The notes below the pieces were generated by a model. That model had not been told where the DNA came from, did no database searches, and saw only the letters and a program-made list of their open reading frames with translations. A program made the position numbers and the translations under genes. A stretch of 64,000 nt of DNA from Orientallactaga sibirica. Taxonomy: Eukaryota; Chordata; Mammalia; Rodentia; Dipodidae. The stretch's first letter is position 1; the number at the start of each line of letters is the position of its first letter. The stretch is from assembly GCA_036365145.1 (NCBI GenBank), contig JAEOAD010001365.1, positions 3,989,001 through 4,053,000 on the forward strand, read 5' to 3'. This document shows, piece by piece, positions 56,901 to 64,000 of this stretch.

Positions 56901-57437
56901 GAACTCTAGGAAGCTCCCGAACTCTAGGAAGGCTCTAGGGAAGGAACTCTAGGGAGAAGCTCCTGAACTCTAGGGAAGGCTTGGAACTCTAGGGAAGCTC
57001 CCGGAACTCTACAAGGCTCCTGGAACTCTAGGAAGAGAACTCTAGGAAGGCTCCCGGAACTCTAGGGAAGCTCCTGGAACTCTAGGGAAGGCTCCCGGAA
57101 CTCTAGGGAAGGCTCCGGAACTCTAGGGAAACTCTAGGAAGAACTCTAGGAAGGCTCTGGAACTCTAGGAAGCTCCCGGAACTCTAGGGAAGGTTGAACT
57201 CTAGGAAGCTGTGAGCTCCCGGAACTCTAGGAAGCTCCCGGAACTCTAGGAACTGTGTGTGCTTTGTGTGCACAGGAAGGCTGTGAACTCTAGGGGCATG
57301 AACTCTAGGGAAGGCCCGGAACTCTAGGGAAGGCCCAGGAACTCTAGGAAGCTCCTGGAACTCTGGAAGGCAGGCTAGGAAGCTCCCGGAACTCTAGGGA
57401 AGGCTCATGGAACCCTGGCTCCCGAACTCTAGGAAAG
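47987..57437 (+). repeat. ~9.45-kb minisatellite, 20-21-bp monomer (~450 copies)
   Basis: The monomer is ggaactctagggaagctccc (20 bp), with frequent forms aggaaggctccc and agggaaggctccc (20-21 bp), 19-bp forms and scattered half units. Runs of perfect 20-mers occur, for example 56,391-56,460. Variation is mainly in run length (ggg/gg, ccc/cc, ggc/gc), plus a C-to-T change (ctcctgg) and 'ctcttaggg' or 'ctccaggg' subtypes. Both edges decay into divergent units (47,987-48,060 and 57,180-57,437). No open frame survives because unit lengths are not in phase. I do not recognise this satellite as a named family. Confidence 0.97.
48245..48254. promoter_or_regulatory. NF-kappaB consensus match in a minisatellite unit (example)
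   Basis: 'gggaagctcc' fits GGGRNNYYCC at all ten positions. It is created in each unit with exactly one G between 'gggaa' and 'ctcc'. It is lost in units with 'aggaag' or 'gggaaggctcc'. It recurs many times across the array. Binding is not shown by sequence alone. Confidence 0.45.
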
Positions 57438-57892
57438 CTGTCCTTACCAGTCCCTGTGGCCCAGGCTTTGGCCGCAGTCCTGGAGCTGAGGGCTTCTGAC
57501 CGGCGCTCGCCAGCTGGCAACATGGTCAGAGGGCAGCTCTGTCCACTGGGAGGACATGTGGTGGGCCCTGGCTCAAAGCACACCCAGGCTGGAGGTCACC
57601 AGCACTAAGGCAGAGCACGTGGGGCCACTGTGGGCTGTAGCTTTGATATAGCCAGGGCTTGGGTGGAACCTCCTCCTAGCCATGCCCCCTACTGAGCATG
57701 TCAGGTGCTGCTTGCCCCTGTGACAGACAACATTCCCTTCACTCTACAGTGTGCACACTTGTCCTGAGGTTCCCAAAGAGAGCTCCCAGGAACCTCCATG
57801 GGTCCTTCACTTCCTTTCAAAGTCCTTCCTCATATTGGAGGCTCAGGGTTCCCCACCTCTCTCCTCAAAAAAAAAAAGAGTTTTGTTTTGTT
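57438..57892. other. single-copy sequence with a possible minus-strand splice donor
   Basis: On the minus strand, 'acagggactg' is followed by 'gtaagg' (near 57,446-57,451), a good splice-donor pattern ending where the minisatellite begins. A minus-strand open frame (57,344-57,583) covers it, but I recognise no protein. If an exon exists here, the whole array would be intronic. Confidence 0.2.
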
Positions 57893-58040
57893 TTTGTTTT
57901 TCAAGGTAGGGTCTCACTCTAGCGCAGGCTGACCTGGAATTCACTATGTAGTCTCAGGGAGGCCTCAAACTCACAGCAATCCTCCTACCTCTGCCTCTCG
58001 AGTGCTGGGATGAAAGGCGTGCACCATCACACCTGGCTTC
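57893..58040 (-). mobile_element. B1 SINE, full-length
   Basis: Inverted: 'tttttgtttttcaaggtagg', 'gtctcactctagcgcaggct', 'tatgtagtctcagggaggcc' and end 'gcaccatcacacctggct'. Confidence 0.93.
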
Positions 58041-58478
58041 ATTTTCTGCTTTTTGAAGATATTTCTCAAAAAGTGTTTTTAAATCTCTAGGCTAGCTTTA
58101 GCTATAGCTATGTGTAAGTATGTCTCTACGATCTTTTCTCCGGAATGATTAAGTGAGTTTTAATGCATTAGTAAACCAATGATCTCCTAAAAGGTACAAA
58201 GTCACACAAAGGGCAACTGAGTAAGCCCAAAGCAGGCAGTGTTCTGTCTGAAATATCAGCTGGAGACCAGAGAGGCAGAAAGGACAGACCAGGTCTTCGC
58301 AGAGGGGGTCACCTCCATGCGCACACATGGGAAGCTCCCAGAGGAGGTGTCTTTCATGGGGAACTGGCTCCCCTGACAAGGCCGCACCTGAAGCCTGCTA
58401 ACCACAAGCTCCTCCCTGCCGTGTGGTTTTCATTTTTTTATTTATATATTTATATATATTATGTATATTTTAAAATTT
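58041..58478. other. single-copy sequence, AT-rich at right
   Basis: 58,430-58,478 is AT-rich (tatttatatatttatatata), possibly an old tail. Nothing else recognised. Confidence 0.4.
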
Positions 58479-58625
58479 ATTTTTATTTTTTGTTTTTTTC
58501 AAGGTAGGGTTTCACTCTAGTCCAGGCTGACCTGAAATTCACTATGTAGTCTCAGGGTGGCCTCAAACTCATAATGATCCTCCTACCTCCCACGTGCTGG
58601 GGTTAAAGGCATGCGCTACCCGGCT
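58479..58625 (-). mobile_element. B1 SINE
   Basis: Inverted: 'gtttttttcaaggtagggtt', 'cactatgtagtctcagggtg' and end 'gcatgcgctacccggct'. Confidence 0.92.
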
Positions 58626-58627
58626 AT

Positions 58628-58827
58628 ATATTATATTTTTATTTATTTATTTGAGAGAGAAAGAGGCAGAGAGAAAGAGAGAGAATATAAGTGTGCCAGG
58701 GCATCCAGCCACTCCAGATGCATGAGCCACCTTGTGAATCTGGCTTACGTGGGTCCTGGGGAATTGAACCTGGGTCCTTTGGCTTTGCAAACACACACCT
58801 TAACCGCTAAGCCATCTCTCCAGCCCT
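58628..58827 (-). mobile_element. tRNA-derived SINE abutting the B1
   Basis: Inverted: (ATTT)n tail, gagagagaaagaggcagaga, 'gaatctggcttacgtgggtc', B-box inverse 'ggggaattgaacc' and head 'taagccatctctccagccc'. It lacks about 15 bases between 'catccagccact' and 'ccagatgcat'. Confidence 0.92.
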
Positions 58828-59219
58828 GCCGTGTGTTTTTCTGAATCCTGCCATGTCCCCAATGCCTCCACATCACACATGCAGTGCGCCACAATATATG
58901 CAGCCCAGACCTTGTGGTGTCTGCCTGAGACTACCCAATGCAACTTTCTGGAAGTAAACCATGTCACAGGGTCATAAAGCACCACAGACATGTGATGGCC
59001 TGTGGTTCTGCTGCCCCGGCCCCAGCCTGGGCACTGCCTCCAGCTCAGACAGGCCACAGGAAGCTCTCCGCGGGAACTACCTCAAATAGAACTTAGCCAG
59101 GCCAGGGAACCATCCGAGACAGATGGCTGTGCCGGAGATGGTAAGGCCCGAACCCTGCTACTGCTGTAGCCAAATGAGCTCAGGAAGGTTGGAGGCAGCC
59201 TTGTTCCTCTCGTGTTGTT
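58828..59219. other. single-copy sequence, no gene seen
   Basis: Nothing recognised. Confidence 0.4.
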
Positions 59220-59365
59220 CATTCTTTCACTTATCCATGCCTCCATTTGTGGTCATGTCCTAGCACTGTGCTAGGTACTGTAACACCTAGGAAACAAACT
59301 AGACCACTCAGCTGACAGGCTCGTGCAGGTAAAGGGAGAGACAGACAAATAAAATAACTAAGTAG
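59220..59365 (+). mobile_element. L2-like ancient repeat, left part
   Basis: 'cattctttcacttatccatg', 'ctagcactgtgctaggtact', 'cagctgacaggctcgtgcag' and 'gagacagacaaataaaataa' match in order the ancient repeat 'ttcattcattca...gcactgtgctaggcactg...gagacagacaaataaata'. It is split by later SINEs and resumes near 59,960. Confidence 0.65.
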
Positions 59366-59515
59366 ACCCGGCGCGGTGGCGCACACCTTTAATCCCAGCA
59401 CTCGGGAAGCAGAGATGGGGGATCGCCGTGAGTTCGAGGCCACCCTGAGACTACATAGTGAATTCCAGGTCAGCCTGGGCTAGAGTGAGACCCTACCTTG
59501 AAAAAAAAGTAAAGC
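59366..59515 (+). mobile_element. B1 SINE with 15-bp target-site duplication
   Basis: 'acccggcgcggtggcgcaca', 'gccgtgagttcgaggccacc' and 'gaccctaccttgaaaaaaaa'. Flanks: aaaataactaagtag (59,351-59,365) and aaaataagtaagtag (59,516-59,530), 14 of 15 identical. Confidence 0.95.
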
Positions 59516-59530
59516 AAAATAAGTAAGTAG

Positions 59531-59735
59531 CTGAGCTGATGCAGTCTGCAACCCCAGCTACTTGGGAGGCTGAAGCAGCAGAATCTTAAATTCCAGGACA
59601 GTCCAGGCTAGACAGTGAGGTCAAGGCCAGGCTAGACAACTTAGAAGTGAAAAGAAGGCTGAGGACATGAGTCAGTGGCGGCCTGTGTACGGTCCGGGGT
59701 CACAACCAGAGTGCTGCAAAACTAAGTAAAACACA
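59531..59735 (+). mobile_element. old B1+ID composite SINE
   Basis: An old B1-like body ('gcagtctgcaaccccagcta', 'cttgggaggctgaagcagca') is followed by an ID-like segment ('ggctgaggacatgagtcagt', 'gcggcctgtgtacggtccgg', 'agtgctgcaaaac'). The order is 7SL part then tRNA part. Confidence 0.5.
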
Positions 59736-59756
59736 TAGATGCATAAATGAGTGAGT

Positions 59757-59900
59757 AAGCCGGGTGTGGTGGCGCACGCCTTTAATCCCAGCACTCGGGA
59801 GGCAGAGGTAGGAGGATCACCAAGAGTTCGAGGCCACCCTGAGACTACATAGTTAATTCCAGGTCAGCCTGGACCAGAGTGAGACCCTACCTTGCAAAAC

Positions 59901-59942
<42 letters not shown>
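59757..59942 (+). mobile_element. young B1 SINE with A41 tail
   Basis: 'agccgggtgtggtggcgcac', 'gaggcagaggtaggaggatc' and 'gagaccctaccttgcaaaac', then an uninterrupted run of 41 A (59,902-59,942). 'gagtaa' on both sides may be part of a short target-site duplication. The unbroken A tail points to recent insertion. Confidence 0.95.
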
Positions 59943-59945
<3 letters not shown>

Positions 59946-60160
59946 TAAAATATCTAGAATCTGATACGGTGATTAAGCAGGGGTGGGGGTGAGAGAAGAG
60001 AGAGCGCTGAGGTGGTGACAGGCTGCTCAGTTGGATGATCAGAGCATTTTCCCCTCTGACAAAGTCCTGGGGGGAGTGAGCGGCGAGACCCTGAGGATTT
60101 CTGAGGGAAGAGCTTTCCAGGTAGATGAACCCCTGAGGGCTGGATGATGCCTATGTAAGG
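59946..60160 (+). mobile_element. L2-like ancient repeat, right part
   Basis: 'gagaccctgaggatttctga', 'gggaagagctttccaggtag' and 'ggctggatgatgcct' recall the 'gacctgaa...ggggaagagcattccaggcagagg' part of the repeat whose left part lies at 59,220-59,365. Confidence 0.5.
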
Positions 60161-61788
60161 AGCGGTGAGGTGTGCCTGGGGCTTGCATGCAGTGTCACTG
60201 TCATGGCGCGGCCTCTGACATTACAGACACACTCCAAGGTGGGAGCGCCAGAAGGCTTGGGAGCTGAGGCCGACCAGCGCTGCCTTGCCTGGCAGAGTCC
60301 TCAGGGAGTGGCCGAGGGCTCTGGGCTGGTTTCTAGCTGCCTTGCTGGGTCCTGTTTGACCTACTGAACCATGGCATCCTCTCCTTGGCAGTCGCCTCCA
60401 GCCCCAGGTAGGACAGACATGCCAGCCAGAAAACTCCAAGACCCGCTGTGTCCTCCCACAGCCACACAGGTCCACAGTGACCTGGGCAGGAGGCAGAAAC
60501 TAATTGCCATGTTGGGCCCGGGCGGGGACAGGGGAAGGGATGTAAGCGGGGACCCTTCCCCCTTCTTCGAGGCTTCGAATTAGAGGAAGCACGGGGCCAG
60601 GTACCTCCCCCCCCAGAGATGCTCCAGAAAGGCTTCTGGGTGGGGACAGGGTGGCCTGTATAATGTGCCCTCCTGGACACGGCAAACACATCCCACCTGG
60701 TCAACACAGCTAGTGGCCTAGACACCTTGATGGACTCGGGAACCCCTCTGTGTGAGGGTGGGAGGAGCTATGGAAGAGAGTCCTGGTCTCTCGGGGGTGT
60801 GGAATGCAGGATGCAGTCCCATGGGCTCCTGGTGACACCTAGCGGCCAGGATTTCTTTCTGCACACTCTACCCTCAGTCCCCAACTGTGCTTCTTCTCTG
60901 GGGGGAATGCCCCGGAGAACAAGGGCATCTCCCTGCCCTAAGTCTCCTCCCACAGACTGTGTCGTGGCCCCCCCACCCCCGTGCGGGCTCTGAAGCACCT
61001 GCTCCCACAGGCTCACTCTCATGCCGTTTCTGGTGGCGCGTTCCTCCCACACACACCCACACACAAGGGAGGGTCTCAGGCCCTGGAAGCAGAAGACCTT
61101 TGCTAGTCTAGAAGGATCCAGCCCAAAGAACAATCTCGCACGGATGATTCCCCTTGCCCCCCATCCTGCCTCTGGCCAGGCCCAGGAGCTGCATGGCCAC
61201 ATTGGCCAAGAGCTGCCTCCCGCTGAGCCTTGGCAAGGTGGCCCGTGTCACCAAGAGAAGCCCAAAGAATTGGGGGAAAAGGCCTGGTAGGCAATAGTGC
61301 CTAGAACCCTGCCAACTGAGGCGTGGGGCACACATGGCCGGCTGCACAGAGCAGAGTCAGGAGCCTGAAGCCCCAGGCTCAGGTGGCCTGAAGAGGTACG
61401 TTGTGAGCACGCCACTGACTTTTCAACTTCAGTCACCACCCAGAGAGGAGGGTGCTGGTCACGTGGCCCCTTTCCCAGCTGGAAGCACAGAGGAGCAGAA
61501 GCCCAAAGGACAGGGGCATTTGACAAGAGATGACTGGTAGGGTACCTCGTGTTCCAGCATGAGGGAAGGAGTGCCAGTTTCCACTTCCTACACCCTCTCA
61601 AGACCCAAGCTTCCCTTAGCACAGCAACCCAACCCTGGCAGCGTGGAGGTGAGCTCATTGCTAGGACAAAGCTTGTCATGAATTCTAGTCCTTGTGTTAT
61701 GTAAAGATGTCCCAAGAACCTGGCACAAAAGCAGGATGGGACAGGCTGGAGTTTCTATCCAAAGTGTGCCAGGAGCTCGGTGGGTTGA
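60161..61788. other. single-copy sequence, no gene seen
   Basis: About 1.6 kb of GC-rich sequence without a recognised repeat. Overlapping frames of 60-155 codons on both strands (for example 60,333-60,725 and 61,248-61,715, minus) have no recognisable domain. A GC-rich gene-associated region is possible but not shown. Confidence 0.4.
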
Positions 61789-61803
61789 AGAATGGCTAGA
61801 TGA

Positions 61804-61960
61804 GCCGGGTGTGGTGGCGCACACCTTTAATGCCAGCACTCGGGAGGCGGAGGTAGGAGGATCGCCATGAGTTCAAGGCCACCCTGAGACTACAGAGTGA
61901 ATTCCAGGTCAGCATGGTCTAGAGTGAGACCCTACCTTGAAAAACAAACAAATAAACAAA
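61804..61960 (+). mobile_element. B1 SINE with exact 15-bp target-site duplication
   Basis: 'gccgggtgtggtggcgcaca', 'ggcggaggtaggaggatcgc' and 'agagtgagaccctaccttga'. Flanks agaatggctagatga at 61,789-61,803 and 61,961-61,975 are identical, so the insertion is young. Confidence 0.97.
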
Positions 61961-61975
61961 AGAATGGCTAGATGA

Positions 61976-62474
61976 GACAACTGCAGACTTTTCTTTCCTC
62001 TGGACCCGGCCCTTGATTGTCTGGCATGGCACTTAGCAGGGGCTGGAGCAGGCTTAGGAATAGAGGAAGAGATAGATGGGGGCACTGTGCCCAGAGTCCA
62101 AGGTGGAAGCCCAGGCTCCCTACATCCTTCAAGGGCTCCCTGAATAAGAATGGGGGCACCACTGCCGCCCCTCTGTCCTTCCTCCATATCAGCTCCAACT
62201 AGGCTTGGAGTCATTGTTTTCTGGTGGGTATCTTCAGATGGGCAAATTCCATGCACCTGAAGGAACTGGGAGAAAGGCCTGGGCAGGCCACAGTGCTCAG
62301 AACCCTGTCAACTGAGGCACGGGACATGCTTCCCCCAAATCCTGCAGGAAAAGGGGTGGAAGGCAAGATTCCAGGCAGCTTCCCAAAAGATCCAGTCCAG
62401 GGCCATTGCCCTGTCCACTCAGCCCAACTGCAACCCCGCCCCCCCAACACACACACATCTTCTCTCCATGTCTC
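61976..62474. other. single-copy sequence, no gene seen
   Basis: Nothing recognised beyond short frames on both strands. Phrases near 62,275-62,330 ('ggcctgggcaggccacagtg', 'gaaccctgtcaactgaggca') echo 61,285-61,325 ('ggcctggtaggcaatagtgc', 'gaaccctgccaactgaggcg'), as noted under findings. Confidence 0.4.
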
Positions 62475-62491
62475 AGAATGCACCCACTTCC

Positions 62492-62640
62492 AGGGGGTGT
62501 GGTGGTGCACACCTTTAATCCCAGCATTCGGGAGGATGAGGTGGAAGGATCACTGTGAGTTCAAGGGACTACAGAATGAGTGCCAAGTTAGCCTGGGCTA
62601 GAATGAGACCCTACCTCGAAAAAACAAACAACAAACAAAA
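62492..62640 (+). mobile_element. B1 SINE, first of a nested group
   Basis: 'gggggtgtggtggtgcacac', 'atcactgtgagttcaaggga' (a short internal deletion follows) and 'gagaccctacctcgaaaaaa'. Its target duplication is agaatgcac/tccacttcc at 62,475-62,491 and 63,091-63,107 (16 of 17 identical), now separated by later insertions. Confidence 0.93.
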
Positions 62641-62651
62641 AGAATGCATCC

Positions 62652-63090
62652 AGGCTAGAGAGATGGTTTAGTGGTTAAGGCACATGCCCGTGAAGCCTAA
62701 GGACCCCAGTTTGATTCTCCAGGTCCCATGTAAGCCAGATGTACAAGGGGGCACACACATTTGGAGTTCATTTGCAGTGGCTAGAAGCACTGGCGTGCCC
62801 ATTCTCACTCTCCCTCTTTCTCCCTCTCTCTGTCTGTAATAAATAAATAAATAAAAATAAAATCTGGTTTTGTTTGTTTGTTTTTTTTTGAGGTAGGGTC
62901 TCACTCTAGCTCAGGCTGACCTGGAATTCACTCTATTCTCAGGGTGGCCTTGAACTCATGGCGATCCTCCTACCTCCACCTCCTGAGTGCTGGGATTAAA
63001 GACATGAAAAATAAAATCTCAAAAGTAGAAAAATCAAAAAAAAAGAAAGGACTTAACTTCAAAAAATAAATAAAAAATAAAAGTAAAAAA
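62652..63090 (+). mobile_element. tRNA-derived SINE, interrupted by a B1
   Basis: Head 'aggctagagagatggtttag', 'agatgtacaagggggcacac', CT stretch and tail aaataaataaataaaaataaaa. It inserted into the second copy of the B1 target duplication, repeating 'agaatgcatcc' (62,641-62,651 and 63,091-63,101). Its tail is split by the B1 at 62,866-63,006 and continues to 63,090. Confidence 0.93.
62866..63006 (-). mobile_element. B1 SINE in the tail of the tRNA-SINE
   Basis: Inverted: 'gtttttttttgaggtagggt', 'cactctagctcaggctgacc' and 'ctgagtgctgggattaaaga'. It lacks the last about 15 bases. Flanks: aaaaataaaatct at 62,853-62,865 and 63,007-63,019. Confidence 0.92.
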
Positions 63091-63190
63091 AGAATGCATC
63101 CACTTCCTACATGGGAGGGGCTTTGGAACCTTCTAAGATAGAATTGAACTGAGTCACATTCTTAACTTTGCCGCTAATATGTATGGTGGC

Positions 63191-63354
63191 TTTTTTTTTT
63201 TTTTTTTTTTTTTTTTTTTGGTTTTGCAAGGTAGAGTCTCACTGTGGTCCAGGCTGACCTGGAATTAACTATGTAGTCTCAGGGTGGCCTCGAACTATCC
63301 TCCTACCTCTGCCTCCCGAGTGCTGGGATTAAAGGCGTGCGCCACCACGCCCGG
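63191..63354 (-). mobile_element. young B1 SINE with T29 (inverse A tail)
   Basis: Inverted full-length B1: 29 uninterrupted T (63,191-63,219), 'ggttttgcaaggtagagtct', 'gccaccacgcccggc' at the right edge. Likely target duplication: tgtatggtggctt on the left and tgtgtgatggctt on the right, 11 of 13 identical. Confidence 0.95.
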
Positions 63355-63938
63355 CTTTGTGTGATGGCTTTAAGGAGACAGACTCCATCCGGGAGCCAGC
63401 ACTGGGAAGCTGCGGAGAGGAAAGGAGAGCCTGTGGCTAGACAGGAAGACGAAAAGCACATGACGGGAGCTTCCCTGGGGCTGGGGGAGCCTGAGAGCTG
63501 GAGCAGCTCAGGAGGGCTCCCTGGAGGAAGACGCCTGGGCTGAGAAAGCTCCACCAGGCCACAAGTGTGGTGGTTTCCAAGGTAACTGAGAAGGAAAAGG
63601 CACTTGGAATGTTTAGTATTCCAAGCAGCAGGAAGAGGGAGTCAGAGACTGGGGAGAGACAGGAAGGGAGACACTTGGGGGAAGTGGTAGCTTAGAAACA
63701 TGAGGGATCTTTTGGTTGTTGTGGTCATGGGGTGCATCTTAATCCATTTTCCATAACAAAACACCCAAAGGTGGTTAATGTGTAAAGAATATAACTCGTG
63801 GTTGGGAGGGGGTCTGGGAAGTCTAATATCAAGTGAGGGCCTTCCTGCTGCATTTTAGCCCCTAAGAAGGCATCACATGACAAGACAGAACAGACAGCCT
63901 GAGAGAACATGCTTTAAAGCCACTCCTGCTACAGCCAT
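63355..63938. other. single-copy sequence, no gene seen
   Basis: Nothing recognised beyond short open frames on both strands. Confidence 0.4.
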
Positions 63939-64000
63939 CAAGCACCAGGAGTGGTGGTGCCTTCTGTCATCCCAGCCCTCAGAATCACAGGAAGAAGGCT
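63939..64000 (+). mobile_element. B1-like SINE, cut by the window end
   Basis: 'caccaggagtggtggtgcct', then 'tgtcatcccagccctcagaa' resembles the B1 start. Only the first about 60 bases are present. Confidence 0.6.

Noticed and set aside
47987..57437. Telomeric or known centromeric satellite
   Set aside because: The unit is not TTAGGG-like and does not resemble the mouse minor or major satellite monomers. It has sharp ends in single-copy DNA.

Overview
This window looks like non-coding DNA from a rodent nuclear genome. I found no open reading frame, exon series, rRNA or tRNA gene that I would defend as a gene. The repeat content supports a rodent. There are many 7SL-derived B1-type SINEs, tRNA-derived SINEs of about 200 bp with a pyrimidine-rich stretch and an A/T-rich tail, ID-type (tRNA-Ala/BC1-like) SINEs and B4-like composites. 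The exact B1 and tRNA-SINE sequences are not the mouse or rat forms and resemble what I recall from jerboas (Dipodidae). That assignment is from memory and is an inference. Older layers include MIR and L2-like relics, an L1/HAL1-like piece and two hAT-Charlie-like fossils.

Layout. 1-11,394 is mostly single-copy sequence with scattered SINEs, and includes a candidate conserved non-coding block at about 4,190-4,600. 11,395-13,775 is a tandem array of a ~52-bp monomer made from the 5' half of an ID SINE. 13,776-27,410 is single-copy sequence with SINEs and microsatellites. 27,690-29,279 is a second array of the same monomer, inverted. 29,280-43,957 is single-copy sequence with SINE clusters, a split polypurine tract (36,900-37,720) and a possible conserved block with paired forkhead-like sites (32,160-32,340). 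43,958-44,482 is a degenerate TG-rich minisatellite. It runs directly into the third ID-half array (44,482-46,500), which carries a clear ~563-bp higher-order repeat. 46,501-47,986 is single-copy. 47,987-57,437 is a ~9.45-kb minisatellite of a 20-21-bp monomer, roughly 450 copies. 57,438-64,000 is single-copy sequence with young and nested SINEs.

The most interesting biology is in the tandem arrays. One SINE-derived monomer has been amplified at three places in two orientations, and each array ends in a different 3' ID half. A second, unrelated, very large minisatellite has monomers that carry a perfect match to the NF-kappaB consensus at the unit junction. Many units differ only by one base in G, C or A runs, so consensus sequencing error must be excluded before fine structure is trusted.

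Coordinates of repeat edges were read by eye and are good to a few bases for sharp ends and tens of bases for old relics.
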